Shown here: one piece after another, positions 38,093 through 51,912 of the stretch
Position numbering within the stretch: position 1 is the first letter of the stretch
Layout: every line of letters begins with the position of its first letter
NCBI RefSeq assembly: GCF_964340395.1
Contig: NC_135559.1
Span: forward strand, 35,001 to 99,000
Direction of reading: 5' to 3'
DNA from: Glandiceps talaboti
Lineage: Eukaryota; Hemichordata; Enteropneusta; Spengelidae
Length of the DNA: 64,000 bases
The notes under the pieces: model-generated
What the model was told of the DNA's origin: nothing
Seen by the model: only the letters and a program-made list of their open reading frames with translations
Database searches by the model: none
Made by a program: the position numbers and the translations under genes

Positions 38093-39123
38093 AATAAGGC
38101 CTATTTTTGGACAAGAGGTTACTAAAACCAGTCACAGATGAGGTAGTATAATAATAAAACAGTTGTCGTCATACATACATGTTGAAATTAGAATACTTCT
38201 GAAATCCAACGATTACTCTCGACTTTATTAAGTAGTTATGCCTTAGACTCTGCCACAATTGCTATTGAAATGTAATAAGGTTTGTAGTGATTTGTTGGCA
38301 GTCATTGAAAGTATAGTATGCATTTTGATGTTAGCAGCGTACAAGAAAAGAAAGACGTGCTTTGGCACAAATTTGCTTGAATGAAAAGTTTATGTGTAAT
38401 GCTAGACAGGTTAAATGAATTAGAACATAACTTTTGTTCTGATTAATTGAATTCATTCAGAGCGTAGCATGTATTTTGATGTCAGAACCATGATGTGAAT
38501 AATCCAGTACAAATAACTTGGTGTTTCTCTAATGTAACATCATGAAATTTTTTACACATACTCAGACAAATGCAAATGCAAAAGAAACAGTTACATAGGT
38601 GTCACACACAGTGGGGGATGTAGAAGTAGTCAAGTTGATATGTTGATTATCAGTTGGAAAATAAACAATCAAAGCCATTAAAGTCATCAATTCATGTGTA
38701 ATGTTTTCATCAGAATCCTGTTTCTACTGAACTGTGAAAGAATAGCATCACTTTCAATGTGATAGGATAAAGAATCATGCTGTGTGTGTTATGTGTCTAT
38801 TATTGTTAGTCTAGAGTTGAAATTTTATCTATCTTTGTGTCAAAAATGTCATGTTCCAACATCATTTCTACTGTATTTAGTACAAATATATCAATTATTT
38901 ATTGCTGAATTAGAACTTGGCAATTAATAATCATGGGGATAGATGATAATAAAGACATTGAACTTTTGTAGTGAATTGTTGGTATTCATTAAGTGCCCTA
39001 CATTATGCATGACATGTTTATCATTGTTATTAGATGTCAAATATAATGATCCATGTCTAGACCTAGTGCCATTTCTAAAAGGCAATAACTCGCCTTCCTA
39101 TATTTTATGCACAATGTAAATGG

Positions 39124-39491
39124 AGTCATGATGGGTAAATGGTTAGCGTGACCGGCTTGGAATCTACAGGTTGCAGATTTGAGTCCTGTCACTGCCTGCT
39201 GTTTGTTTCTGAGTGGCTAAAGTCCTTGGGCAAGATTTGAACCACAACTGTGCCTCAGTCAACCCAGCTGTACAATTGGGGACCTGGTAGAAAGTAGGTT
39301 GCAATGTGAAGGCTTTAATCCTATGCGCTTAAATGGCTGCAACGGATTGTATGCTCCCTGGGGAGTTGAGGAAGACTAAAGGGCTGTTGTACTGTTGGAT
39401 CCGAGCCAGGGGTAATAATTGTAAAGCGCTTTGAGCACGACATGGGAAAGTGCTATATAAGAACCAAACATTATTATTTATTATTATTATT
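39124..39491 (+). mobile_element. tRNA-derived SINE, near full length
   Basis: The head resembles a tRNA gene: A-box-like TGGTTAGCGTGACCGG near 39140 and B-box-like GGTTGCAGATTTGAGTCC near 39168. A conserved-looking body follows (GAGTGGCTAAAGTCCTTGGG, then ATGCTCCCTGGGGAGTTGAG). The tail GCGCTTTGAGCACGAC..GTGCTATATAAG ends in ATTATTATT. The 3' third is shared with 13217-13330. The A box is imperfect; the family name is not assigned. Confidence 0.8.
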
Positions 39492-40821
39492 AAATATAAA
39501 CAATAGCAGTGCCAGGCAGACTAACAAGAAAGCTTGATTGTCTAATCAAGTACATGTAGTTTAGTGCAGCTCAGTAGTATTTTTAGCGAACCACTGCTAC
39601 TACTGATACATAATAATAATTGTATATTCCCAAACATTTGTCTTCATTGAGTTGAGGAAAATACAGGTGGCATGAGGAACCTTGTGACTACTCATCCCAG
39701 AGCTACATGTATAGTGACAATTACCCTTAGCACAAGTATATTCTGCTATTGGGGAGTTGAGGAAAATAACGGAAATTGTGTACATTTTGATTCACTTTTG
39801 GAGGACACCAGAATGCATGACATATTTAAAGTGATACTTTGCATTTCTATTGAGTAATTTCTGAAGAAAATAACTTGTTTTATTGTGGATTTTATAAATA
39901 GGATGATGTACAGGCATGTGATATCTACCTGAGTTCCGTTTGTACTTTTTGGGACATTCTCCATGAAAATATATTGTGCAGATATGGACATTTATGCATG
40001 TATGGTTTACCAATGCCCTCACTCTAGGGTTCCCAAACCTTAGAAAAAACTCTGCGTATTATGGACACAAATCAGTCAAATTAAGAAAGTGATATAAAAT
40101 GTACTCATTTTCATATGCATGTTACATGTACATGTATATAATAGGGTTAGTTTCAAGAATTGAGAAATACATTTGGACAATACTGTCCTTTCATGCTTAC
40201 ACAGCTTGGAAAAGACATAAAATTAACTGAAAAACAACAAAATCGTCGTGTGTGCAAATGGACTGTTAGACCATTGAGTTAGAGATGCTCAAATGGTTAG
40301 TTACGTTTGATAAAAAGACATACTGTTCGATGGGTTGGATGAACTCTCATGTAATGATAGTTTGCACTGACTATGAAAGTGCAAGTCAAGGAAGAAGTTA
40401 ATGGACCCAAAGGAATATACTTACTGCTTATGCATGTCTCTGAATTCTTTTGACCCCAAATTTTTTATATGAAAGATAAAATAATTGAAATGAAGTAATT
40501 ATAGATGGTAATTGGACTAAAGAGTAATTTCAAATTAGTGAACTTAGTGACATTCAAATGTAGATAGATGAGTAAGTATTGTTGATCAAACAAATGAATT
40601 TTCATTAAACTCGATTAAAATGGAAATTGACCCTCTCCTGCCCTGAGCAATTCCTGCCAAAATTACTTTAAAAATGCTTTATTTTAGGACAGAATTTTAG
40701 AAGTGATCCATTATCAGTGTAGAGAGGAATGTTTTTGTAAAATTTGATTTAATTTGAATTTATATGGAAATTCAACATCTCTGTTATGAACAATGTCCTA
40801 CAGCAATTACTTAAATAGCTT

Positions 40822-40850
40822 GTACCTTGTACCTTACCTTGTACCTTGTA
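40822..40850. repeat. (TACCTTG)n short tandem
   Basis: Four imperfect copies of TACCTTG in a row. Confidence 0.75.
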
Positions 40851-41697
40851 GTCTTCACTTCCAAAATTGGTCCACCAGGGACTATAACTGGAAGGTTCTG
40901 ATGAGAGTGGTGGTGGGCGTTTTTATATTTTTTATATTTTTATAGTTTTTATAACTTCTTTTGTATATTTCTCTGACTTCACTTTTATATATATACCTTT
41001 CATTTTTAGTTTTAGATCAAATCAAAACAATACAAGGTGTGGTAAAATTTTGTTGCATTGTCCTATAAGAGCAAGCTAGAATTCATAGGAATATATAATT
41101 GAGATGACAGGGGCTGTCTAAAATGTTAGTTTAGTCAAAATTTGGAGTTTGTTTTGTTAAGATTGCCTCAGTATTGATCCCGACTATTTGAGGGTAAATA
41201 AGTGAGCCAACGACACGATTACAAAACCCATATTCTATTAATCATTAAGAATTTATCATGCTCCTTACAATATCATTAGGACAACGAAGAAAGCATGTCT
41301 GGCATCTTATCTTACAGAAATGAAGGATATCATTTTGTATTTTAACCTATAACTTTCTATTGAGTTCCCTTTAACAGTAGTATACCTATAGTATTAATGT
41401 TGTAGTTTTTTTTCGGTAGATGAATAGTTCAGTCTTAATTTTTAGTAGATTTTATCATTTCTTTGTTAGAATTCCATAACATCACTGTCAACTCAGTTAC
41501 TAATTGATTTGCATGGTGGAACACACCAATGTATGAAATCATGATTGATCTTGTTAAAATGCAAACAATTCAAAGTTCTGTTATTACAATCTCCATACAA
41601 ACTGACATAGAAGTGCTGAAGTATATTGTACCTATAGATTTTTTTAAAATACAGAACAATTGTAGAATATCTTTAAGACTGCAGGAAATGTGTTCTT

Positions 41698-41792
41698 TAG
41701 GAATCGTATAGGATTCCAATAAAAATCCTTCAACATGATGGTACTATAGGAATCCTTTAGGAATCTTGGAATCGTTTAGGAATCGTATAGGA
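41698..41792. repeat. TAGGAATC cluster
   Basis: TAGGAATCGTATAGGA occurs at both edges, with TAGGAATCCTTTAGGAATC between. It is a clustered short motif without a strict period. Confidence 0.65.
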
Positions 41793-43202
41793 CATTTTTG
41801 TAAGGGTCAAACAAATTGGGTCAAAACGTGAATGTCATGGCAGAAATTGCATATTGCAATAGACTAAAATGTGGTACCAACGTACTTTCAATTGAATTCA
41901 GTAGTGACATTGCATCAAATCATTTTGTGTCATTTGACTTTGGAGATGTTATATGAGTAAGTGGAACTACATTGAAAGAATTCTATATAGTACGTTCACA
42001 GACCATGGCACACGATATGCACTACTGAGCAGCCATTACCTCTGATTATTTACTGTCAAAGTTTTGTGAAATCAGCGAGAGTTACTGGCATACAAGTTAC
42101 AACCAGACTGAAAACAACGTAGCACATTATTTCCATTATTTATATCTAATTTAGACAAACAATCACACAATTTCAAGTTTATGATTACAGCTTCTATCTG
42201 TAGTTTTTTGGTAGCAAATTTTGGATTGGTGATATGGAGTACATACTGTTACAATGATTTTGAATTTGTCCACTGGTATGAAAAGCTTCTAGACACTACA
42301 TGTTAATCATCAGTTCATCTACCTTTTCAGAAAAAAACACATTGATTGATCTTTAGTCTTGAGTATTATGAAGGTGTAAATTGGCTGTGTCATTAGTGTG
42401 TACATGATAATGAAGGGGCTAGAAAGTGAATATTGGATGTACCAGTATTAGACATAGTGCATGTAACCTTAGACTTTGAGGGGGACACTGTCTGTGATGT
42501 AACTTTATCAACTTTACACTCAGTATTATTTTGTGCAAGTATAGCTGTGTATGAATTCAGTGAAAATAAAGTTGCGGTTTCAATTTTAAGTTATACAGTA
42601 AAAGATGGTTGATGCCATTGATTGAAAACAAGACAGTGAACCCCCAAATTTCTTTTTCATGTTTTGAATGGACCAGGAACAAGCTTTAATACATGTACTG
42701 CAAAGCTTGCAGAGATTTTAAGAAATGGGTCCCAAGGTACATATGCAACCTTAAAGATAACGTAAACAAGGTGACTACAATGTTTTGAGTTACATGTCTG
42801 GAAGTGGAATGATATTTGGAAACGTGCGTGCCACATGCCATATTTTGACACACTGTCATTCAATGTGATAATTATTGCACTGCTTTTGACGTGTTCAGTA
42901 CTATTATTTTGTTTGTACAAGGCAACTGTAGGCCTAAAGTAATTGAGCCAAGATGTCTCACAAAAGACTCATGTGTCCCTATGAAGTCATTACATTTTCC
43001 TCTAACCATGTCTACATTGTGATGTTTAAAGTACAGTGTAACAGTCAGGTGATGCTATCATAAAAATTCAACAACTGCAAATGTCATCATTTTGGCTATT
43101 ATGTCTCACCTTGTTATTTCATTCTGTAAGGAAGCCTGCCTGTGTGCTATTAAGTCAATTTGACTCACCACTGACACAGCAATTAATTTTGATGCACCAA
43201 AA

Positions 43203-43328
<126 letters not shown>

Positions 43329-43482
43329 GGGGGATTGTAAATGTGTACACTTTAAAGGGGAAGACTACTCTAGGAAAAAAAAGACATTTTCATAAATTTT
43401 TGGTTCTGGAAAATTATTTCATGATCACAATCACATAAATTTCACACAGTTTACCAAGAAAAACCAAACTGATATTCATCTT

Positions 43483-43548
43483 CATTGTTCTAGAAGTGGT
43501 CCATTGTTCTAGAAGTGGTCCATTGTTCTAGAAGTGGTCCATTGTTGC
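43483..43548. repeat. 19-bp tandem repeat
   Basis: CATTGTTCTAGAAGTGGTC is repeated three times plus a partial copy, essentially without divergence. Confidence 0.9.
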
Positions 43549-44331
43549 CATATGGGACTACATAGACATGCATATATGTAGATTAATGTTGTTCCTAAAT
43601 GTGTATGCTTTTACACCAACATTTGGACATTAATGAATTAATAAATTTATATGTTTCCCTTGTTACAAAAAAAAATAGATTAACAATTGAAAATATGAAA
43701 ACCTAGAATTGTGTCTGCTTAGATTTTCTTGGGAGTGTAGTCTGGTTACTTCATAAGAACTTCATATAAAGTCAACTGAAACATCACGTTTTCACCCCAT
43801 AACATGTTCAATATACTTTATGGCTAGCCTGAAGATATCCCCAGATTCTCTTAATATGGTTATATTGGCAAATAAATTTGGGCTATAAAATCTTTTTTAT
43901 GTGCACTTAAAATGCTGTATAATAGCAGGAATGATTAAATAGGTGGATAAGATGTCCTAATAAAATATAGGGTGAGAATTGAGGTCTGATATTCTAGTCT
44001 CAGAAGTCGCTGTTAGTGAGCTTAGTAATTAGAAAACTTACTGGTACAGGAAGTGAATATCCTTTTGCTTAGGCAAGTTTACATGTAGCCGCAGTCATAT
44101 TGGAATTAAGAAGAACTGTCATTCCCTGTCTCTCCAGACTTATTTTAAATATTAAATATTATGCCTAGAAAGAGATTAGATTTTCTAAGAATCTAAACAG
44201 ACTAAAAAGTGTTCATCCTGCTTACCTGCAGATTATCATAAATATTGAAAATATTAATGATCATAGAGACGTGTTGTGCCGTGACCTAATTATGTGAATG
44301 AAATTTAAAATGTCAGTGTGCTTGTGATACA

Positions 44332-45655
44332 GATTGTAATGGTACATGTACACTGAGTAAAGATTTGTAATGGTACATGTACACTGAGTAAAGATTTGTA
44401 ATGGTACATGTACACTGAAGAAAGATTTGTAATGGTACATGTACACTGAAGAAAGATTTGTAATGGTACATGTACACTGAATAAAGATTTGTAATGGTAC
44501 ATGTACACTGAATAAAGATTTGTAATGGTACATTTACACTGAAGAAAGATTTGTAATGGTACATTTACACTGAATAAAGATTTGTAATGGTACATTTACA
44601 CTGAAGAAAGATTTGTAATGGTACATGTACACTGAAGAAAGATTTGTAATGGTACATGTACACTGAAGAAAGATTTGTAATGGTACATTTACACTGAATA
44701 AAGATTTGTAATGGTACATTTACACTGAAGAAAGATTTGTAATGGTACATGTACACTGAAGAAAGATTTGTAATGGTACATGTACACTGAAGAAAGATTT
44801 GTAATGGTACATTTACACTGAATAAAGATTTGTAATGGTACATTTACACTGAATAAAGATTTGTAATGGTACATGTACACTGAAGAAAGATTTGTAATGG
44901 TACATGTACACTGAATAAAGATTTGTAATGGTACATTTACACTGAATAAAGATTTGTAATGGTACATGTACACTGAAGAAAGATTTGTAATGGTACATGT
45001 ACACTGAAGAAAGATTTGTAATGGTACATGTACACTGAATAAAGATTTGTAATGGTAATGTACACTGAAGAAAGATTTGTAATGGTACATGTACACTGAA
45101 GAAAGATTTGTAATGGTACATGTACACTGAATAAAGATTTGTAATGGTACATGTACACTGAAGAAAGATTTGTAATGGTACATGTACACTGAAGAAAGAT
45201 TTGTAATGGTACATGTTACACTGAAGAAAGATTTGTAATGGTACATGTACACTGAATAAAGATTTGTAATGGTACATGTACACTGAATAAAGATTTGTAA
45301 TGGTACATGTACACTGAATAAAGATTTGTAATGGTACATGTACACTGAATAAAGATTTGTAATGGTACATGTACACTGAATAAAGATTTGTAATGGTACA
45401 TGTACACTGAATAAAGATTTGTAATGGTACATGTACACTGAAGAAAGATTTGTAATGGTACATGTACACTGAAGAAAGATTTGTAATGGTACATGTACAC
45501 TGAAGAAAGATTTGTAATGGTACATGTACACTGAAGAAAGATTGTAATGGTACATGTACACTGAAGAAAGATTTGTAAGGGTACATGTACACTGAAGAAA
45601 GATTTGTAATGGTACTGTACACTGAAGAAAGATTTGTAATGGTACATGTACACCC
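44332..45655. repeat. 31-bp satellite array A with higher-order repeat
   Basis: About 43 copies of a 31-bp unit made of GTAATGGTACATGTACACTG and AAGAAAGATTT. Variants are TTTACAC for TGTACAC, and GAATAAAG or GAGTAAAG for GAAGAAAG. Between about 44530 and 44850 the variants recur in blocks of four units (124 bp). Most units contain the palindrome GTACATGTAC. Because 31 is not a multiple of 3 and the minus strand lacks stops in every phase, all three minus frames stay open for up to about 290 codons; these are not genes. Confidence 0.97.
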
Positions 45656-45764
45656 TGACCAGTTTAAGATAATTGCTTTATCAAACGAACACTGACACAG
45701 CTTGCAGTTTTAAAACAATAAAAATGTCTTATCGATAGATGACCAAGATTATGAAATAAGTACA

Positions 45765-45917
45765 ATGATTGTGAAAGATGTACGTTTTCTTGTCCTCGAA
45801 AACTGGAACAAAACTTGTATATATCTCGATGGACATTTATATGATTGTGAAAAATGTACGTTTTCTTGTCCTCGAAAACTGGAACAAAACTTGTATATAT
45901 CTTGATGGACATTTTTC
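45765..45917. repeat. 76-bp direct duplication
   Basis: ATGATTGTGAAAGATGTACG with about 56 bp following is repeated from 45841 with only a few differences. Confidence 0.9.
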
Positions 45918-47020
45918 TTCCGATCAGTTTAGGCACAATCTATTAATTCAATTCTTTGTTTGCACTCTGCTTGTGGGTAGGTTTTTTGGTAGCTTTAGAA
46001 AAAACAAACACATTTTTCAAAAAAATTTAAAGTTATGCCAAATTACAACTACATTGTACTGCAATGGTCAGAGTTTGATGAGAATAACTAGAGACCCATC
46101 TCAGTTCTGCACGTTCTCAGCAAAATGTTGAATTTCTTGTAATGGGTCAATGTTATGAGTATAGATTCTGTAGCACAAAACTTAAAATAGTTGTGAATTA
46201 GGAATTTTTCCAGATGTAGAGTCATGACAATTCTTCCATCCAGATGTCATTTAAATTAATTATTTTTGGTGAAATATATAATATATATTATATTCAATAC
46301 AAATTATTAGAAAGATAAGAAGGTGATATACAGGATTATGTCACTATGTTGTAATTATGGGATATTGATAGCTCAATACTGAAGCCAGAAAGCAATTAAT
46401 TAAAAATAATATCGCACCATACAGTGCTCATGATACAAGTCACGAATTGACTTATAATCACATACAAGCATCCATTGACCGACTAATAGTCCTCCCTAGA
46501 CCACAAATACAAGAGTCTGCATTGGATATTATCATGTAGGATATTAAGTTATTTGACACGACAGGTATAATTATTACAATAATGGACATTATATGAAGTC
46601 AATAATACAATAGTACCTACAGAAAGTTTGAAACAATAAACAAAAGATGCATATAAAGACATCAAACCACTACCATCAACTGTCGTCAAAGAGGTCTTAT
46701 ATTATTAGACAGCTGAGGTTAACATATCAAATCACTTTATTTGTAACTCAGTATAGAAGGTCTCAAGAGTAGTAGAATTAGGTGCAAACTGAAAAATAAA
46801 TAACAGAAAAGTGAATTTTACAAGTCATGCTCGCATTGAGTTTTTTCCTGTGTTTGTTATTTCCCCTGTCTGCCTGGTAGGTTTTAGGAAAATTTAAGGA
46901 CAGCAAACAGCGTATTTAATTTATGGAGCCTTATTCTCAATTCAATAAACTGAGTGCTTTATGCTGGGGCAGATGTCCTATGTGGGGCAATTGTTGGATT
47001 TTGTCCTTGGGGCAGTTGTC

Positions 47021-47043
47021 GGGGGGGGGGGGGGGGGGGGGGG
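47021..47043. repeat. Poly-G run
   Basis: A run of about 23 G residues, followed by further GGAGAGGGGGAGGAGGG-type sequence. Confidence 0.95.
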
Positions 47044-48354
47044 TTGTCTGAGGGCAGTGGAGAGGGGGAGGAGGGCAATTGTGCTAAAACCCATTACATT
47101 TAATACCTGTGCAGCAATTACACTCTTTGAAACTCCTACTAATAGTCTTCCACTATGAACTGTTTTCTTTCCCTTATGAGTTATATATGAAAATATTGTA
47201 ATTTGGGGGAAATATGTACTGTTATCTTTGTCTTGTGTAAGGCATGTTTTAAGAAGCCATGCAAAAAAGTTTAAAATTTGAACCATAATGAATGAGGTTT
47301 GCTTTCCGCTGGTGAATTAATGATCCCCTTGCATTCCTTGACATCATACCGGGGTATTTGATGAGGTGAAATATATTGATAAAATACTGTGGATTTGCAT
47401 ACCTTATTTTGGTTCTAAACTTATTTTAGCATATTTAGCTGAAATGATTCTTTGTGCCAGATTAAATCTGCATGAAAATGGAATTATCACTGTTAAATTT
47501 TCAGGCAATGAAGGCAGATCAACTTACAAAAGTGACGTGGCTATAAGTACATATATACTGTTACAGTCACTTTTTTGCAGCATTAAAAACCATTAAAATG
47601 GAGCCAAAATGCAAAATATAAATTCTACTATGTTTTCCTATGTACCAAAATAAATTTGTCACAGTAAATTATCAAATGTGATGTAGTATTTTGTGTAAAT
47701 TAATAAACAGTTCTCTGAATGTGACCATGAATGCTTTCCTGGGACTAGAACACCAAAGTAAGTGTTTGCACACAACAAAAATAGAACATTAAAAAAATTG
47801 CATAAGTAACAGCTGCTAGGAGTTTGGTTGTTCAACTTTTTTTGTTCAGATATTGAAATGTGCCTGGGTTCGATTCCCCTAGAGGTTGTTAAATCAATTT
47901 CCCTCAAACTTGTAGTACATAATATAATGACAGCATATTTATACTGCATCAATCTGAGAATTGCCTTTCTCTTACAGTGTTTCCATACCTTTGCAACATA
48001 CATACTTTAATTTACATAGAAGTACTTGATGTAAAGTGAATATTTCTGAGTCTGACATGCAAGGTTTAAACTATTAAAGTTTCTATCTCTGTTGTATTAT
48101 TCCCACGTGTGTACAGTTTCATCTAATTATAGGATTCTCTGGATTGTTGGCATTCCGTCCATCTGGCTATAACATGCCCTATGTTGTACAGAAAATCCAC
48201 AGGACGTGTTCATACATGCATGGTCCATATATCCCAGTATTTGTGTTACTCTATAACAATCAAACAAACATTACACAGTGATATACTGTGTAGAGTGTTG
48301 ACCCACTTCAAATTAGGTCCATCTAGGTGTGAAAAACTGTAAATGTTTGGCTGC

Positions 48355-48775
48355 TGTGCTATAGAAAAAATTGGTGCAGGACAAAAGAATGATCCTCTGT
48401 AAGCCATATGGTGCTTCTGTTATGATAACACTAATGTGATGACCAGGGATGGAGACATTACCCTTTAAGTACCACAGTCCCTCTATCTTTATAAGACAAT
48501 GTCATGTCAGGGGTGAACAAATCATTTTTGTGAACTGTTGATCCCTGGACCAGTGCCTTAAAAATTCCAGTGGTCCTGCTGAAAGAATTAGTGGTCCCAG
48601 GTCCCGCTAAATGTGAAACATTAAATCTTGCCTATGAATCTATATATTCAGACGACTTTTTAACATACCGGGGTAGTTATTAAAAGTAAGGTACTGGTCT
48701 GACAACCAGACTACGTAAAATTTGTGTGGTCCGTCCAAAAAAATTGCTAGTCCCGGACCCAGGACCAATGGATTT
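48355..48775 (+). repeat. Dispersed repeat related to 15360 and 26080 blocks
   Basis: The first part shares ATAGAAAAAATTGGTGCAGG and ACAAAAGAAT with 15400. The second carries ACATACCGGGGTAGT as at 26190, with GGACCAGTG / CCAGTGGTCC and GTGGTCCCAGGTCC-type local repeats. Confidence 0.45.
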
Positions 48776-49137
48776 GTTAACCCCTGCATATTTTTGTTTG
48801 TTTTAATTTGAAAGTCCTGCATATCTTATGATATTTATCTGTCTTGTTGATTTAGTAAAAGAAAGTAATCTAATCTCATCTAAACTATCCCAATTACCAG
48901 TCTAGAAAAACCTATTGTGAATATTTAGGTAGTGAAATGTTCCATTCTGTGGACTAGAACTGTTTGTTAGCGTTAATCCTCAAGACATTCCAAGACTTGT
49001 TTGAGACTCTTTCTACCACAACATTGCCTGTAATAAAATTTGGCTGTCACAATCACTGATCAGGTTAAAAAAAGGTTTGTGTTGCATTTGATGGGCCAGA
49101 TGAATATGACAATTGACAACTTGGCTGCATGGGTAGA

Positions 49138-49219
49138 GAGCGAGAGGGGGGAGGGAGAGAGGGGAGGGAGGGAGGGAGATAGACAGACAGACAGACAGAC
49201 AAACAAACAAGACAAGACA

Positions 49220-49262
<43 letters not shown>

Positions 49263-49465
49263 AAAAAAACAGAAAGACAGAACAAGAGAAGGAGAACACA
49301 GTTGTTGCATTGATACTCACTGCAAAATTTAACTTGTTCATTAGCAGAGGAAAGAAAAGTGAGAATAAGAAAAAGAATGCATGAGAGAGACAGATATAAT
49401 CAGATGGATAGACAGTCAGACAGACGGATGAATAGATAGATAGATAGACAGACAAATAGACAGCC
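49138..49465. repeat. Purine-rich (GAGG)n/(GACA)n simple repeats
   Basis: GAGAGGGGAGGGAGG, then (GACA)n to about 49262, then a second (GATA/GACA) block at 49388-49460. Cys/Leu/Ser frames on the minus strand are translations of the repeat. Confidence 0.93.
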
Positions 49466-50410
49466 AGGACAAGAAGAATGAGAATGAGAATAAGTATGAG
49501 AACACACAGCTGTTGAATATTATTGTAATCATGGTAATATACATTTATGTGTAATCAGAATCTCCAGTGTTATGTGATAACCTTGATAGAAGTGTTAGAA
49601 GACATTACTTCACTTCTTTGTGTATAAACTTAGACCTCAGAAAGAGTGAAATCATGGGAAAATTTATTCCAGACTTATGGGCTATATATATACATGACAC
49701 TCTTAAAAGAAACTGGATAGGTCATCATAGTAGGTGGGAGACATAGCTCACGACACAGAAATATGAATTCAGATTTTTTTCTTTTTTCATGGTGGCTCAA
49801 TTTTAACTCAAATTACTACATCTACTGTATAATGCTTTACTGAACATATGAATAGAAATGTTGACCTTTTTTGTTGTAATTGTATGCACATTTATGCAAA
49901 TGAAGAATACTGTATCTCAGCTATGAATGAGAGTAATAGTTTATGCCTCTCAGTGAATTAAAAAACATTCTCTATATAGGACAGTTTTTTTAGTGTTTTA
50001 ACAAAGCATGAAAGAAGCCATGTGAAGATCTAGAGTTGCACTCACTGGTTGCACACACTAGCCCATTATGTTTTTATAATATGAAATTGCAAAAATACAT
50101 TTTAATACCAAAATGGTTTTGGTACTTGTATGTGTGTTTTTTCCTCCTTATAATGAGGTTACTTATACCTTAGTAGCTTCATTAAAATCATCACTGCAGG
50201 GCTTCAATTTACTTCTAGACTTGGAATGGTAGTCAGATTTAGCCAAGTGAACTGATTCAGCTGCAGTTTTCTATTGATTTCCATTTGTCTCAGCAACTTG
50301 TACCTAATATAATATATACCTTTAATATAAATTGGGTTTTCTAGATCTGACATTTAGTCTATGTGCTATGGAAGTAGCTGCAGTACTGCCATGTTTTACA
50401 GAATTAGAAA

Positions 50411-50540
50411 AGTGAGCTGTGTTCAGATTTCCATTGGTCTAAGGGATTACCTCCTTTGAATTTGATGTTTAGTGAGCTGTGTACAGATTTCTATGATATT
50501 GGTCTAAGGGATTACCTCCTTATGAATTTGATGTTTAGTA
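50411..50540. repeat. ~68-bp direct duplication
   Basis: GTGAGCTGTGTTCAGATTTC and the following GGTCTAAGGGATTACCTCCT then GAATTTGATGTTTAGT segment occur twice in succession. Confidence 0.85.
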
Positions 50541-51036
50541 GTTTGTATGACCAGGACTACTGCTGTGACTTGTGGTATATGGTCCACATAGGAGACCCAA
50601 TTTGATGTCGTCTTAGCCTATCCTGTAATGTTTTATAGTATTTATAGTCAGCTTGTAATGGTTGACATGTGAGACTTGAACACAGCTATTACTATCACGA
50701 TCACACTTAATGATCAGATATAACTGTTCTTCTCTATAAATGTTTGTATTAGAAAGTAAGTAGATAGGTCCAACCTTCTCACCCTAAAAATATTTACATT
50801 GGAATCTTAGCAATCTGGTAAAGAATTTCTTGACTTGTGGTGTATTTTCTGCAAGATAAAAACAGGTTTTGTAATAAAGTGTGATTTATTTAAAATGTTA
50901 TAACATCACTATGATGACCTAAAGTTGTGATAAACATACTCGCACAACAGTAAAAACCAATGTAAAAGTTTAATGGGTCAAAGATAAAGGTATCTGTAGG
51001 TATTTGTGATATGTGATTAATTTTTTTGCCATCACC

Positions 51037-51056
51037 ATGTCAACCATCACCATCAT

Positions 51057-51088
<32 letters not shown>

Positions 51089-51110
51089 TCATCATTATCA
51101 CCACATCATC
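51037..51110. repeat. (CAT)n/(CAC)n trinucleotide repeat
   Basis: CATCACCATCATCACCACC grading into (CAT)n and back to CACCACATCATC. Confidence 0.93.
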
Positions 51111-51483
51111 ATTGCCACAGTAATGTCACCATCAACTCCAAAATCTAAACATTTGGTCTGATGGGCAATCTTTCCACAATATTTAATCTAAATTCATCCA
51201 CAATTTTTAACACAGTCACTTGACAAGTAGGGAAAGTACCCAAATCATTCAACCTGCAATGTTGGACATGAAGTACTCCCAATGATGCACTGCTCCAGAG
51301 GGTACTTCCTGCATGGGATAGTTGGAATCTCGTTTCCCCTGACTCTTGTTTGGGGTGGTCTCGTAGGCAGCGCCCCCAGTGGCAAGAGGCTGGGTAACCG
51401 AGGCTACATCAAAAGGGGTCTAAAATGGGGTCTGGTGTTGACAGCATTGGCTGCACACCCCTATCAGACTTGGCCTGTGGTAA

Positions 51484-51494
51484 CCCCCCCCCCC

Positions 51495-51567
<73 letters not shown>

Positions 51568-51680
51568 CAACTTAAAAGCAAAAACCACCAGACAGGTTGC
51601 CTTTGTATTTGGTGGGAATATTACTTAAAACGTGTAGTCAAGATGGACAATTATATGATATTGGAATTTGGAGCTAAGAT
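51484..51680 (+). repeat. C-run, (TG)n and AGCACAACTG-family fragment
   Basis: Eleven C, then (TG)n to 51564, then CAACTTAAAAGCAAAAACCA and GGTTGCCTTTGTATTTGGTG, as in the 5' part of the dispersed family at 62940. It ends about 180 bp before the first DGK exon. Confidence 0.7.
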
Positions 51681-51864
51681 TTTGAAGTCTTGAAGACAAG
51701 GAATAACAAATGTTTTATACTTTTTGAAAAAAAGTTTTCCTGATGCAAGGCAGCAGCAAAATAAATATAGCATATTGCATAAAACAGTGTATTTAGCTAT
51801 AGGGCAAGAGCGGTGTCTGTTTGTTTGGGTTATCTTATCTCTAAGGCATTTTTTTTTCTTACAG

Positions 51865-51912
51865 CCATGTATCAAGGAGGGTCATCTCCATAAACAGACA
51901 CATTCCTTCCAG
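51865..51912 (+). CDS. Type II diacylglycerol kinase, exon encoding start of PH domain
   Basis: A 48-nt internal exon encoding 16 residues, PCIKEGHLHKQTHSFQ. It follows a strong pyrimidine tract and acceptor (TTTTTTTTCTTACAG, ending at 51864) and precedes a consensus donor (CAG/GTAAGT, from 51913). Both ends are phase 0. The KEG-L-KQ-SFQ pattern is the first beta strand of the PH domain of type II diacylglycerol kinases (delta/eta class). These enzymes phosphorylate diacylglycerol to phosphatidic acid, and the PH domain contributes to membrane and phosphoinositide association. The exon reads directly into the one at 61658-61720, which supplies the following PH strand in the same frame. I found no upstream exon with the usual serine/acid-rich N-terminus, so the window starts inside the gene or 5' of it. 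The family call is from remembered family sequence and not a search; delta versus eta cannot be separated here, and an invertebrate may have one co-orthologue. Confidence 0.85.

Noticed and set aside
39130-39200. A functional tRNA gene
   Set aside because: The A and B boxes are imperfect, there is no cloverleaf I can complete, and the downstream body and ATT tail identify a SINE.
44261-45653. Minus-strand frames up to 290 codons
   Set aside because: All three phases are open because the 31-bp unit lacks stops; this is a property of the satellite and not coding.
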